From JAJDXO01 sp965221855 (GTDB lineage Bacteria > Pseudomonadota > Alphaproteobacteria > Rhodospirillales > UBA2165): a stretch of DNA of 64,000 nt. The translations under genes were made by a program, and so were the position numbers. The notes below the pieces were generated by a model. The model worked only from the letters and a program-made list of their open reading frames with translations, had not been told where the DNA came from and did not search any database. The stretch covers positions 372,001 to 436,000 of the forward strand of contig CBDCSV010000006.1 in the NCBI GenBank assembly GCA_965221855.1. Reading direction: 5' to 3'. Shown one piece after another: positions 42,993 to 52,621 of the stretch (position 1 is its first letter; each line of letters begins with the position of its first letter).

Positions 42993-44276
42993 TTAGCCGG
43001 GAACATTTTTCTCCGGCGATCGTTTGAGACTGAACGCCATTGCCATGGCGCAAATCCACAATGTGCTCTGCCACCAGTTTTGCCACGCGCCATAGGCGGT
43101 GAACGCGACGACCGTGCCGGACACCAGCATGCCCAGAAACAGATCCCGCGCGATCGGCGTCGCCGTCATCCGCCAGACCGAAATCACCAACGCCGCGACC
43201 AGACCGGAAAAATACAGCAAGCCGGCCAAGCCCAATTCGAGCCAAATCTGGAGGGCCATGTTATGAGGATGAAGCGGCAGGGCTCGGACAAACGCTCGAT
43301 GGACGATCTCGCCCCTTCGATTGATCTCAACATCGGACTGGTCAAACCTCGCCCCGAGCGCGCGGGATGCGTCAAAACCATGGCCAAGCAAAGGCCGATC
43401 CCGAATCAAGTCGCCGGTCGCATCCCAGATAATCAGCCGGTGATAGGCGGAACCGGACAACCTCGGAAACTCATCGACGTGGCGCTGTAGCGGAGAGAAC
43501 GAAATCATCAGCAGCGGCGCCGCCACGATAACCAGCACGACCAATGTGGGAACCAACGCCGGAACCCATCGCCTCATCAATCGTGAAGCCAAAACGGCAC
43601 CGACCCCGATTGCGACGGCGGTGACGCCGACGTCGGCTTCGGCCAAGTAGACGGCGGCGATCAACAGACCCGCCAAAAGGATCGTGACGGCGAGCCGGCC
43701 GTCACGCACGGTCAGGCAAACCGCCGGCCAGGTCAGCAGCGCCAGCACCGTGACCCCGTTGTTGAGCAGGCCTTTCGATGCTTCCCGGGTCAACTCGGCG
43801 GGATCACCGACGAGCGCCCGAAGGTTCGAACTAATCCAGGCGCCGGTCAGCAACTCGAATACGGCCAGCAGCAGTGCGGCCAACACGCCGATGATCAGGA
43901 ACCGTTCCAAGGTCGCGGCGTCCTCCCGGTCGAGGCCAAGGCCGGCGCGAACCAGAACAAGGCCGGCGAAAAACACGGCGAATATGGAGGGTACCGTCCG
44001 CAGCGTCCTCGCGGGTTCTATCGCCCAGACGGCGCTGAGGGTGCAAAGGGCCGCAAACAGCAACAAATAGAGCGCCCATCCGTCCAGCCGGCCCATAAGA
44101 GGGCGCCGGGAAGCCAGCGACTCCACGATCACCCCCGCGGCGGCAACCACCAGCACGACCGTCAGACCCTTTGGCGCGAACAGGCCGACGGGTCCCGCGA
44201 AAAGGCAGGCCGCCGACAAGAAGCTGCTGCGGTCCGGAACTTTCGTCCCCGGGACGCGATGGAGTGGAGCTCTCAT
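42993..44276 (-). CDS. O-antigen ligase/polymerase family membrane protein
   Basis: 427 residues with about ten membrane helices (FVVLVVAAAGVIVESLA-type segments, VPALVPTLVVLVIVAAPLLM, LAGLLYFSGLVAALVISVWR). The large periplasmic loop ends in HPHNMALQIWLELG, the H-P-H-N-x-x-L-x-x-x-x-E-x-G signature of WaaL/Wzy proteins. RPLLGHGFDASRAL is also typical. It joins or polymerises glycan chains on a lipid carrier in the periplasm. Confidence 0.85.
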   Translation of the reverse strand: MRAPLHRVPGTKVPDRSSFLSAACLFAGPVGLFAPKGLTVVLVVAAAGVIVESLASRRPLMGRLDGWALYLLLFAALCTLSAVWAIEPARTLRTVPSIFAVFFAGLVLVRAGLGLDREDAATLERFLIIGVLAALLLAVFELLTGAWISSNLRALVGDPAELTREASKGLLNNGVTVLALLTWPAVCLTVRDGRLAVTILLAGLLIAAVYLAEADVGVTAVAIGVGAVLASRLMRRWVPALVPTLVVLVIVAAPLLMISFSPLQRHVDEFPRLSGSAYHRLIIWDATGDLIRDRPLLGHGFDASRALGARFDQSDVEINRRGEIVHRAFVRALPLHPHNMALQIWLELGLAGLLYFSGLVAALVISVWRMTATPIARDLFLGMLVSGTVVAFTAYGAWQNWWQSTLWICAMAMAFSLKRSPEKNVPG

Positions 44277-44639
44277 GAAGTCCTGCCCGAAACCAAATTC
44301 ATCTCCATTTGCCTGCCGCCCGACCGCGGCGGCGAGGCCCCCTGTGTTTGACCTGAAGCTCGTGTGATTTGCCCGCCGGCCACCCCACGACCGCCGCCAA
44401 ACGGTCCGGCGCCTTGATACTCGGGCGGTTAGGGACGGAGACCTCCGCGCCGATATTGATAGCTCAATCCGAACATGCGGGCAAACGGCCCCCCGGATCC
44501 CGGGGCAGCCGCAACGGCGACCGCGCCGCTCCCGGTTCCATTTCGCTTGGCGTGGGCCTGGGCAAGGCCGTCAGGGCTGTCCAACCTCGAACGGATGAGC
44601 CCAAGAAATGCAGCAAGATCAATCACTAATCTTCAATGG
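44277..44639. other. Intergenic stretch without recognisable gene
   Basis: 363 bases between the O-antigen ligase start and the ISAs1 end. Short frames exist on both strands (44369-44629 plus, 44429-44626 minus), but neither has a ribosome site or familiar sequence. The stretch may hold the ligase promoter. Confidence 0.5.
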
Positions 44640-45854
44640 CAGGGCAATCGCATTAGCCTATTTCGGCGATGAGTTTTCGGAGGAAGTTGTCGCTCCACCC
44701 GGCGCGATTGAACTTGAGACGGTTTGATCCCTTGTCCTTGTTGCGTTTGATGACGTTGAGGGCGAGGCGTCTGAGGAGAGCGAGGTTTTCCGGGGCGTTG
44801 TCCTTGCGGGCTCGGGCCTGATCTTCGTCCATGACCACATCGAGCACCCAATGGAGTTGGTTCTCGATCCCCCAGTGTCCGCGGACGAGGCGGTTCAGTT
44901 CGTCGGCGGTGAGCGGCCAGGAGGCGATGAAGTAGCGCACCGCTGTCGTGGCCCGGCCGTCGGTCTCGCGGCTGGAGGTGACCTTGCCGACAGCGGCCAG
45001 GGCCGGCCACCGGTGGGCTTCGGCGAGCCAGTCCATATCGTGCAGCACCTCGGCGCGGCGGGTTTCGATGCGGCCGTGGCCGGCGTCCACCGTCTGGTCC
45101 ACGCCGTCGGCGGGCGCCTGGGGATCGTCCAGCAGCAGTTTGACGTCGGCGAGAAGGTCGGGCTGGTTGGCCTTCAGCGCCATCAGGTAATCGGCGCCGG
45201 CCTCGTGGATGTCGCGGGCCGTGCCGCTCTGGCAGTGCATGGCGTCCATGGTCATCACCGCGCCTTCGAGGCTGAGCAGCTTGAGCAAGGCCGGCACGGC
45301 GGTGATCTCGTTGCTCGCGCCCACGTTCATCTGGCCTAGAACCAGCCGCTGATCGGCGGCCCAGGCGCTGACCAGGTGGAGCGGCGAGGTTCCGGAGGCC
45401 CGATCGAAGGAGCGCCTCAGGCTCTTGCCATCAATCGCAACAACCTCCGCCCGGGCGGTCGCGAAATCGGACATGAAGCGCTGGAAGGCGGCATGAAAGG
45501 CCCGCGGGTCCAACAACCGGAACAGCCGCGAGAAGGTGTCGTGGCTGGGCGGGCCAGCGGGCAGGGTCAGGAACTCGCGCAGCACCTCTTCCTTGGCCTC
45601 GGCGAAGTCCGCCATGTCAACGCACGACGTGCTTCCACACAGCGCCGCGCACAGCGCCATGAACAGCATCTCAAGAAGATCATGACGCAACGCGTTGCCC
45701 GTGCGCGGATCATCAAGACCCGAAAAACTCTCCCGAAATCTCTCCACCGAAACCTCCATCAAACGTCAAAGAAGCTCCAGCAGCAGCGATACTCATTTCC
45801 ATTCCGTTTACGAAGCCATTCCGTTCACGAACCAAATCAAATGCGATTGCCCTG
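44640..45854 (-). mobile_element. ISAs1-family element, copy A
   Basis: 1215 bp with inverted ends CAGGGCAATCGCATT (44640) and its complement ending 45854. The transposase is on the minus strand. No target duplication is found: flanks are TCTTCAATGG on the left and GTGATCGTGA on the right. A copy of identical length lies inverted at 58510-59724. Confidence 0.93.
44653..45762 (-). CDS. ISAs1-family transposase, copy A
   Basis: 369 residues, identical to copy B in translation. The N-terminal DDE_Tnp_1-associated region is FSGLDDPRTGNALRHDLLEM; the core has VVAIDGKSLRRSFDRASGTS, AVMTMDAMHCQSGTARDIHE and YFIASWPLTADELNRLVRGH-WGIENQLHWVLDVVMDED, typical of ISAs1/H-repeat transposases. Intact. Confidence 0.96.
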   Translation of the reverse strand: MMEVSVERFRESFSGLDDPRTGNALRHDLLEMLFMALCAALCGSTSCVDMADFAEAKEEVLREFLTLPAGPPSHDTFSRLFRLLDPRAFHAAFQRFMSDFATARAEVVAIDGKSLRRSFDRASGTSPLHLVSAWAADQRLVLGQMNVGASNEITAVPALLKLLSLEGAVMTMDAMHCQSGTARDIHEAGADYLMALKANQPDLLADVKLLLDDPQAPADGVDQTVDAGHGRIETRRAEVLHDMDWLAEAHRWPALAAVGKVTSSRETDGRATTAVRYFIASWPLTADELNRLVRGHWGIENQLHWVLDVVMDEDQARARKDNAPENLALLRRLALNVIKRNKDKGSNRLKFNRAGWSDNFLRKLIAEIG

Positions 45855-45972
45855 GTGATCGTGACTTTGAAGGTTCAGGCTCGTCAAATTAGCCTGCTTG
45901 AGGTCGTGATGGGGGGCAATTGATCTCTTCCGACAGTGCAACAAACACTTCAACTGTGAGGTAGTATCGAAA

Positions 45973-46692
45973 ATGAGTCCAAATATTAAGTGTGGTGTCA
46001 TCCTTGGTGCGATTGCCGGCGCGTTCATGGCGTTTACGGGCACGGACGCGAAGGCCTACCCCGACAAGCCCATCACCTTTATCGTCCCGTATTCTCCGGG
46101 CGGTGGTTCTGATCAGCAAGCGCGCCGGCTGCAGCCCGGCCTGGAAAAAGCGCTCGGGGTAAATGTCCGAATCGTCTACAAGACCGGCGGCGGCGGTGCC
46201 GTAGGCTTCAATGAACTGTGGCAGTCGAAGCCGGACGGGTACACCATCAGCAACGTGGTGGTTCCGAACGTTGTTATAACGGCCAAGGGAAAGGATGTCG
46301 GATTCAAGCCTGGCGAATTCTCCTACATTGGCATGACTGTCCGCTCGGTCGGCGCTCTCATGGTTCCCAAGGGCAGCAAGTATAAGTCCCTTGCCGACTT
46401 TGTGGCAGCCGCCAAAGCCAATCCCGGTAAGCTGACCGTGGCAGGCGTCGGCAGCACCGGCGCCCGCAACTTTAGTGAACTTGCCAAGATTCTCGGCATC
46501 AAGACCGCTTACGTTCCGGTTTCCGGCGGAGTCGGCAAAATGATGCCCATGTTGATCGGCAATCACGTCGACGCCGGCATGACCGCCTCCAATCACGCGG
46601 TCAAGCATCGGGCAAAGGTTGATACGTTGGTGGTCGCCGGACCCAAGCCCGCGAGCGCCCTGCCGGGTGTCCCGAATAAACCCCAGTGGACC
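45973..46692 (+). pseudogene. tctC: 5' part of tctC, cut by IS630
   Basis: 240 codons: signal peptide (GVILGAIAGAFMAFTGTDAK), then the Bug/TctC start AYPDKPITFIVPYSPGGGSD, GGGGAVGFNELWQSKPDGYT and VAGVGSTGARNFSELAKILG. It ends after ALPGVPNKPQWT, where the TA of IS630 copy 2 makes a TAG stop. The typical protein needs about 65 more residues, which are found at 35394-35592. The upstream region (45855-45972) begins at the ISAs1 end. Confidence 0.88.
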
Positions 46693-47746
46693 TAGAGCGT
46701 TTCATATTTTGACGGAAGCGTATCCTGCGTTTTTGAAGTAGTTGGCGCATTGCTGTGGCTCGATGGTGTCGATGAGGCTCCCGAGATGGCGCCATAAGTC
46801 GTCGATCTCCCGCTTCTGGGCGTTTCTCATCCAGTGCTTGATTTGGGCAAAGGTCTGCTCGATGGGATTGAGGTCGGGGGAATATTTGGGCAGGAGCCAC
46901 AGCTTGGCTCCGGCGGCACGGATGGCGTTTCGCACGGCTTTTGACTTGTGGCTGCCGAGATTGTCCATGATGACGATGTCGCCGGGCACCAGGGTCGGCA
47001 CGAGCAGCTGCTCGACGTAGGCGCGGAAGCACACGCCATTGATGGGGCCGTCGAAGACGCAGGGCGCGGTGAACCGGTCGCAGCGCAGCGCGCCGATGAA
47101 GGTCAGGGTGTGCCACCGCCCATGGGGGGCAAAGCCGCGGACCCGCTCCCCTTTCGGCCCCCAGCCGCGCAGCGGGGCCATATTGGTCCGGATCCAGGTT
47201 TCATCAATGAATACCAGCCGTTCGGGATCAAGCTTTGCCTGCCACGCCTTCCAGCGCCTGCGATGGCGGGCGATGTCCGCGCGCGCCCGTTCAACGGCGA
47301 ACAGGGTTTTTTTTAAAGCGCAGCCCTTCACGGCGCAGAAACAGCCATACCGTGCTGTGGGATACCCTGACACCCCGAGCGGCCAACTCGTCTCTCAACC
47401 GATGCAGCGTCAGATGCGGCTCCTGGTCGATCCGGCCGACAATGAACTCCCGATGGGGCTCAAGAACCCGGCGGCGGTGACCGCCCATCTTGCCGGGCGC
47501 AACACTCCCCGTCCGCCGGTAGCGCTGCGACCACTTAACCACGCTCGAAACCGCAACCCCAAACCGAGCCGCTACAGCGCGGCAACTCTCCCCCGCCAAA
47601 ACCGCCAAAACAACACGCTCTCGCAAATCAATCGAATAAGGTCTCGCCATGAATGCTGGCCTCCTTGCCCAGCATCCATCTTGAATCATGGTTCGCCCAT
47701 ACTTGGGAATCCCTAAAATGATTCAATCAATCTCAAATACGCTCTA
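46693..47746 (-). mobile_element. IS630-family element, copy 2, uninterrupted
   Basis: 1054 bp including TA at both ends; left end TAGAGCGTTTCATATTTTGA, right end …CAAATACGCTCTA. It has the same orientation as copy 1 (31674-35393), so the pair are direct repeats flanking an 11.3 kb segment. Confidence 0.95.
46702..47650 (-). CDS. IS630-family transposase in two frames (frameshift or slippage at A8)
   Basis: OrfA starts at ATG 47650 (MARPYSIDLRERVVLAVLAG) with GGAGG upstream and carries the helix-turn-helix CRAVAARFGVAVSSVVKWSQ. At TTTAAAAAAAACCC (47302-47315) the catalytic part continues in the +1 frame: VFIDETWIRTNMAPLRGWGP, IVIMDNLGSHKSKAVRNAI and SPDLNPIEQTFAQIKHWMRN, the D-D-E core. The zero frame ends at 47291. 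Ribosomal frameshifting or transcript slippage on the A8 run would give the fused protein. Confidence 0.9.
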
Positions 47747-47771
47747 GCCCTCCGGGGAGAGGCAGCACTTG

Positions 47772-47804
47772 TCCCCTCTCCCCCTACTCCAGGGGGAGAG
47801 GGGA
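47772..47804. repeat. Perfect 14-bp palindrome in non-coding gap
   Basis: TCCCCTCTCCCCCT, loop ACTCC, AGGGGGAGAGGGGA. Elements of this CCCTCTCCC type are scattered in many GC-rich genomes. It lies between the IS630 right end and the stop of the esterase gene (47747-47910) and could act as a transcription terminator for it; there is no T-run. No gene is seen in the gap. Confidence 0.6.
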
Positions 47805-47910
47805 AGGTTTCGAGTGACGTTACACGTCGTTGTCGTGCCCGGCGCGCCCCTCATTCGGCGCCGTCCTCATCGCCGCAACACGCGTTGGGCGGCTCAATCG
47901 AGGCCGGACC

Positions 47911-48624
47911 CTAACCGGCGACGGTAACCAGCAGGTCGACGAGTTCCCCCGGCATGTCGATCATGATTTCGTGGCCGCACGCGAAATCATGAACCTCCCA
48001 CGACGGTTCGTTTCGCAGTCTCTCGGCAATTCCCATGAACGGGGCGCCCTCGTTCTCGGTCGCGACGATGAAGACGCGTTTATCGATCCGCTCCCATGGG
48101 TTGGTATGGACGAGGACCTGTTCGAACGTCGCCAGGGGATGATCGCAGACCTGTCTTTTCAGCCAAGCCGCCGTGTCGGGATCGTCAATTCCCCAGAAGC
48201 CCGGTTCGGGACAGGGAATTCGCCAGCCGTCGCCTTGCTCGCGCGCGGTCCGCACCCGTTGCCGGTGACGCTCCGGCGGCGCCGAATTCGCCAGCGAGCG
48301 GCCGCTTTCGGGTACGAACGCATCCAGATAGACGATCGCGCGGAATCGGTCGGCCAACTGCTCGGCGGCGCCGGTAATCACCATTCCCCCGTAGGAATGT
48401 CCCACCAGGACGGCGTCTTCGATCTCCTCGGCGGTCACCGCCGCCGCCACATCCTGTACATGCGTGTCCAGGTCTACCTCCGGCGTTGCCAGATGACGCC
48501 GGTCGCCAAGCCCCGTCAGCGTCAGCGGGTAGACATCGTGCCCGCCTGCCCGCAGCCCCCGTGTCACGTCGCGGTAGCACCAGCCTCCTTGCCAAGCGCC
48601 GGGCACCAGTACGAATGTCGCCAT
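47911..48624 (-). CDS. Alpha/beta hydrolase (EstC/salicylate-esterase-like)
   Basis: 237 residues. Oxyanion region FVLVPGAWQGGWCYRDVTRG, nucleophile VGHSYGGMVITGAAEQLADR and final His in FACGHEIMIDMPGELVDLL place it with the methyl-salicylate esterase/hydroxynitrile-lyase-like plant and bacterial group (EstC). Cytosolic. The substrate is a small ester or amide, not determined. Confidence 0.87.
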   Translation of the reverse strand: MATFVLVPGAWQGGWCYRDVTRGLRAGGHDVYPLTLTGLGDRRHLATPEVDLDTHVQDVAAAVTAEEIEDAVLVGHSYGGMVITGAAEQLADRFRAIVYLDAFVPESGRSLANSAPPERHRQRVRTAREQGDGWRIPCPEPGFWGIDDPDTAAWLKRQVCDHPLATFEQVLVHTNPWERIDKRVFIVATENEGAPFMGIAERLRNEPSWEVHDFACGHEIMIDMPGELVDLLVTVAG

Positions 48625-48854
48625 GTTCGCTCCTCACCTGCTCCGTTGTCCCGGACGATGCCGTCCGCCTGAAATTTCCGCTCGGGATATCACCACATTA
48701 TCACGCCGGCGTCACAGCCTTGTCACGGCGCCGGCCCAGGATCCGCTAACCTTGACCGCCTGTCCACGAAACGGACGAAGATCGCGGCTAAATTGGTGAG
48801 CCGGCGGGTCCGGCCTATATTGGCGCCAGCCAAGGAGCCAAATGGGGAAGCATC

Positions 48855-49673
48855 ATGTTGGAGCTTTATCATCACGGATCGTCGGTATGCGCGGCCAAGG
48901 TGCGCATGTACCTGAACGAGAAGGGCCAGGAATGGACCGGCCACTATATTGACATCCTGAAGGGTGAGCAGTTCACCGAGGATTTCTTGAAGGTCAATCC
49001 CAAGGCGGTGGTGCCGGCCCTGGTTCACGACGGCAAGATCATCACCGAGTCGACCGTCATCTGCGAGTACATCGAGGACGTGTTCCCCGAGCCGCGGCTC
49101 CGGCCCGACGATCCCCTGGAACGGGCCCAGGTCATGTACTGGACCAAGGCCGTCGACGAGGAACTCCACCCGGCCTGCGGGGTCGTCACCTTCGTCTGCT
49201 CCCACCGGCATACCATCCGCCGCCTGGGGCCGGAAAAGCTCGCCGAATTCCTGAACTCGACGCCCGCGTTCTCGGTCACGGCCGATTGGCACGAAGAGAA
49301 GAAGAGGATCGTCAAGGACGGGTTCTATGCGCCGGGCGCGCCGGACAAGATCCGGCTCTACGACAGGTATCTGTTCAAGATGGAAGAAGCGCTCCAGGAC
49401 CGCGACTGGCTCGCCGGCGGCAATTTTACGTTCGCCGACATCGCGCTCACCCCGTACGTCAACCGGCTGGACATGATGTCCATGTCCGGGATGTGGGAGA
49501 ACGGCCGGCTGCCCAAGGTCACGGATTGGTGGGAGCGCATAAAATCGCGGCCGAGCTTCAAGGCCGAATTGCTCGACTGGGTCCCCGAAGACCTGACCAA
49601 CGACCTCAAGACCTTCGGCGCGGACAGCTGGTACGACGTCTCGCGGCTGCTGGAGATAAAGCAAGCCGCATAG
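48855..49673 (+). CDS. Glutathione S-transferase family protein
   Basis: 272 residues. Thioredoxin-like domain LELYHHGSSVCAAKVRMYLN (Ser/Cys active-site region) and VNPKAVVPALVHDGKIITES; helical domain with LAGGNFTFADIALTPYVNRL and WWERIKSRPSFKAELLDWVP. A 40-residue insert in the helical domain makes it longer than the 220-residue norm. It may serve in degradation of electrophilic or aromatic compounds, given the catabolic neighbours. Confidence 0.87.
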   Translation: MLELYHHGSSVCAAKVRMYLNEKGQEWTGHYIDILKGEQFTEDFLKVNPKAVVPALVHDGKIITESTVICEYIEDVFPEPRLRPDDPLERAQVMYWTKAVDEELHPACGVVTFVCSHRHTIRRLGPEKLAEFLNSTPAFSVTADWHEEKKRIVKDGFYAPGAPDKIRLYDRYLFKMEEALQDRDWLAGGNFTFADIALTPYVNRLDMMSMSGMWENGRLPKVTDWWERIKSRPSFKAELLDWVPEDLTNDLKTFGADSWYDVSRLLEIKQAA

Positions 49674-49725
49674 CCGCATGCCATGTTAGCATCTCCCGGG
49701 AAACTTGAATCTCGGGGGGCCAAAC

Positions 49726-50496
49726 ATGGAACTGGATCAAGCGGTTGAGGACTTTTGGAACTTCCGGCACGGCGGGCCGTTTCCCGAACATTATGCCGGA
49801 AATCTGGAATTCGACGACGGCTTTCGCGTTTGCCTGGCGCTCCGGGAACGCCACGCCGCCGACGGCAACCCTCAGGTGGGCTGGAAAGTCGGGCTGACGG
49901 CCAAGGCCATTCAGGCCCAGGCCGGCGTGCATCATCCTTCCTGGGCGGTCCTCTACGAGCGGGGACGATGGGCCAGCGGCCACTCCCATCCCGCCGCCGG
50001 TCTCATCACCCCCGGCTGGGAAAACGAGTTGTGCCTGACCATGGGCGCGACGCTTTCCGGTCCGGACGCGACGATCGACGATGCCGCGGCGGCCGTCGCC
50101 TCGGTGCAGCCGGCATTCGAGATCATCGAGCGGCGCTTCAAGCCCGGTCCCGGATTGTTTCCGCTCGGCGCCGCCGACAACGGACAGCAGCGGGCATTCG
50201 TCGTCGGTGAAGCGACCCCGTTCGACCCCGATGCGCACGATCTTGGCGCCGCGTCGGTCGAGGTGTTCGTCGACGGCGAGTCCCGGGAAGTCGCCTATGG
50301 CCGCGAGGTCATGGAATCGAGCCCCCTTGCCTCGGTTGCCTGGCTGGCCAACGACCTCGCCCGGTTCGGGCTGGCCTTGGAGGAAGGAATGCAGGTGATG
50401 TCCGGTTCCTTCACCAGGCAGTACCACTTCGACGGGCCCACCGAAGTCGTGGCGAAGTTCGACCCGTTCGGCGAGGTCCGGGTGACGTTTACCTGA
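49726..50496 (+). CDS. 2-keto-4-pentenoate hydratase family protein
   Basis: 256 residues from the ATG at 49726 (GGGGGG upstream). NPQVGWKVGLTAKAIQAQAG, WENELCLTMGATLSGPDATI and SVQPAFEIIERRF fit the MhpD/fumarylacetoacetase-like fold, which adds water to 2-hydroxypenta-2,4-dienoate in meta-cleavage pathways or decarboxylates oxaloacetate-like acids. It follows the GST gene by 52 bases and converges on the metallo-hydrolase. Confidence 0.85.
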   Translation: MELDQAVEDFWNFRHGGPFPEHYAGNLEFDDGFRVCLALRERHAADGNPQVGWKVGLTAKAIQAQAGVHHPSWAVLYERGRWASGHSHPAAGLITPGWENELCLTMGATLSGPDATIDDAAAAVASVQPAFEIIERRFKPGPGLFPLGAADNGQQRAFVVGEATPFDPDAHDLGAASVEVFVDGESREVAYGREVMESSPLASVAWLANDLARFGLALEEGMQVMSGSFTRQYHFDGPTEVVAKFDPFGEVRVTFT

Positions 50497-50501
50497 GCGC
50501 C

Positions 50502-51395
50502 CTATAGATCGATCCGCATGAGATCGTGGGCCAGGCGCAGCTCGCCGGTGTAGTTCTCCTTGATGTCCCGGGCCACAAGGTCGAGCTGATGGGGACCCAT
50601 GATCTCCCGCGGCATATGGACGCTCATTATTTTCTGCACCACCGGATTGACGGAATCGTAGGATCCGAAGTGGGTGGCCACCAGACGCTTGGCGCCGGAG
50701 CGCTGCGCCAGCTCGCCGAGTTCGGTTGGGCTGGTATGGGACCAGGTTCCGACCTGGGCCTTTTTGCGGAATTCGATGGCCTCCTCGGGAAAAGTGCATT
50801 CGTGGATCATGAGATCCACGTCTTTCGACAGCTCGACAAAGGCGTCGCAGGGAGCGGTATCGCCGGAAAACGAGATCGACTTGCCGTCTTTCTTCGTATC
50901 CAGCCGCAGGCCGAAACACGGCGAAATCTCCCTCGGAATATGCTCGACGTAGCAGGCGGTCACCTGCACGAGGCCGTCCTCGAATACCAAACCCGGCTCA
51001 CACTCCCGGACATCGGGACGCAACACCTCGACGTTCTGGCGCCGGGGATATTGGCGCCGGGCCTCGATATCCTTGGCGTAGGCGCCATCCTCGAAGAGAT
51101 GATCGACAAATGCCTGGGTGCCGGGCGGACCGACGACCACCGGCGCGCCGGGACGATCGCAAATCCATGTGGTCAGCAGAAAATAGGCGAAGTCGGCAAT
51201 ATGGTCATAGTGCAGATGCGACAGGAAAACGGTATCCACCTCGGTGGGGTCGATGTTGGCGGCAACCATTTGCCGGGTGGCGCCCTGGCCGCAATCGAAC
51301 AGGTAATGCCGGTCCTCCACACTGATCAAAATCGCGGAGTCGGCCCGCTCCGGATCCGGAGCCGCGGCGCTTGTTCCCAGCATGGTGATGCGCAT
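50502..51395 (-). CDS. MBL-fold metallo-hydrolase (RNase Z/arylsulfatase-like)
   Basis: 297 residues. Start RITMLGTSAAAPDPERADSA, the metal site FLSHLHYDHIADFAYF (HxHxDH), further ligands in ISFSGDTAPCD and LIHECTFPEE, and VATHFGSYD. This pattern is that of the RNase Z/AtsA-type hydrolases that act on phosphodiesters or sulfate esters. The lack of the long flexible arm argues against a tRNA 3' processing role. Substrate unknown. Confidence 0.85.
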   Translation of the reverse strand: MRITMLGTSAAAPDPERADSAILISVEDRHYLFDCGQGATRQMVAANIDPTEVDTVFLSHLHYDHIADFAYFLLTTWICDRPGAPVVVGPPGTQAFVDHLFEDGAYAKDIEARRQYPRRQNVEVLRPDVRECEPGLVFEDGLVQVTACYVEHIPREISPCFGLRLDTKKDGKSISFSGDTAPCDAFVELSKDVDLMIHECTFPEEAIEFRKKAQVGTWSHTSPTELGELAQRSGAKRLVATHFGSYDSVNPVVQKIMSVHMPREIMGPHQLDLVARDIKENYTGELRLAHDLMRIDL

Positions 51396-51551
51396 GGAGA
51401 ATGCCTACCCCCTTGAAAATCGACCGGTTAGAGCTTTAGAGCGCCTCTGCCGGATTTACAATCACAAGAAAGCCGGGCTTGCTCATTCGGACCGTCGACC
51501 GGCTGACGGAATCAATCCCGCCCGCGCAACCCAAGTAGGCGGCCGCCACCC

Positions 51552-52547
51552 CTAGCCGGTTACCACCACCAGCTTCCCAATCGTCAAATTGGCGTCCATG
51601 TAACGGTGCGCATCGACGATTTCGTCAAACCGGAAAACCTTGTGCAGGCCGTGGCGGTAGCTTCCGTCTCCGACCTTCTCGCAGATCGTCTGCATGACGG
51701 CGCCGTGGGTTGCCCGGGTCACGTTGTGGGTGGATGCTTTCGTCAAATAGACGCCATGGGGAATCAGTTCCATGGGTGAGACTTGCTCCATCACCCAGCT
51801 GCCGCCGAGAATACCCGTGACGCAAACCACCCCGTTCTTTGCCGCACACTGGAGACTGTCCCGAAGAACCTCGGGACCCACGAGATCGAGAACCTTTTGC
51901 ACGCCGTCCGGCCGGGAGCCGCGCAGCGTTTCGGTGAGGCGGTCGCCGGCGATAAGGACCTCGTCGCAGCCGTGATCCAGGAGGGTCTGCCGTTTCGCTT
52001 CGCTTCTCGTCGTGCCGATCACCGTCAGCCCCAAATCCTTGGCGATGGTCACCGCCGCCATGCCGACGGAGGAAGTGGCGGCCCGCACCAACAGGGTTTC
52101 CCCTTGCCCGCAGCGCATGGCGTCCACGACGGAGTTCCACGCAGTCAGGAAGGTTTCGGGCAACGCCCCCAGCACGTCCCACGCCAATTCCGTTTTCAGC
52201 GGCAATACCTGTGAGGCGGGAACGCAGGTGAACTCGGCATAGCCGCCATCGAATGCGCGGCCCATATCTCCCATAACGCACGCGACCCGGTGGCCGGGTT
52301 TCAATTCTCCCGTTCCATCCTCGACAACCTCGCCCACCGCCTCGATACCAAGCACCCGGGGAAATTCAACATTCGGCGAGTGTCCGTCACGGGTCATCTG
52401 CTCCGACCGATTGAGACCAAAGGCGCGGACCCTCACGAGAATCCAACCGGGTTTCGCTTCCGGTATGGGATAGGACCGATAGGAAAATGTCTCGGGACCG
52501 CCGGCCTTCTCGACGACGATCGCCCGCATGTCCGTGTTGGCGGTCAT
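51552..52547 (-). CDS. Zinc-independent quinone oxidoreductase-like MDR protein
   Basis: 331 residues from MTANTDMRAIVVEKAGGPET (the frame starts earlier, but the added residues look non-native). N-domain LVRVRAFGLNRSEQMTRDGH, cofactor domain VRAATSSVGMAAVTIAKDLG, VIGTTRSEAKRQTLLDHGCD. No structural or catalytic zinc ligands are visible, so it belongs with NADPH:quinone/zeta-crystallin-like reductases. Confidence 0.87.
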   Translation of the reverse strand: MTANTDMRAIVVEKAGGPETFSYRSYPIPEAKPGWILVRVRAFGLNRSEQMTRDGHSPNVEFPRVLGIEAVGEVVEDGTGELKPGHRVACVMGDMGRAFDGGYAEFTCVPASQVLPLKTELAWDVLGALPETFLTAWNSVVDAMRCGQGETLLVRAATSSVGMAAVTIAKDLGLTVIGTTRSEAKRQTLLDHGCDEVLIAGDRLTETLRGSRPDGVQKVLDLVGPEVLRDSLQCAAKNGVVCVTGILGGSWVMEQVSPMELIPHGVYLTKASTHNVTRATHGAVMQTICEKVGDGSYRHGLHKVFRFDEIVDAHRYMDANLTIGKLVVVTG

Positions 52548-52621
52548 TGTATCCGTGAAAGCGTGGCGGCCGGGCCCGTCGAACGGTCCCGGCCCGCCCC
52601 AAACCACCAATGAATCATGGC

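Noticed and set aside
44369..44629. Small genes left of ISAs1 (plus 44369-44629, minus 44429-44626)
   Set aside because: No ribosome site, no familiar sequence and mixed codon use; counted as non-coding.
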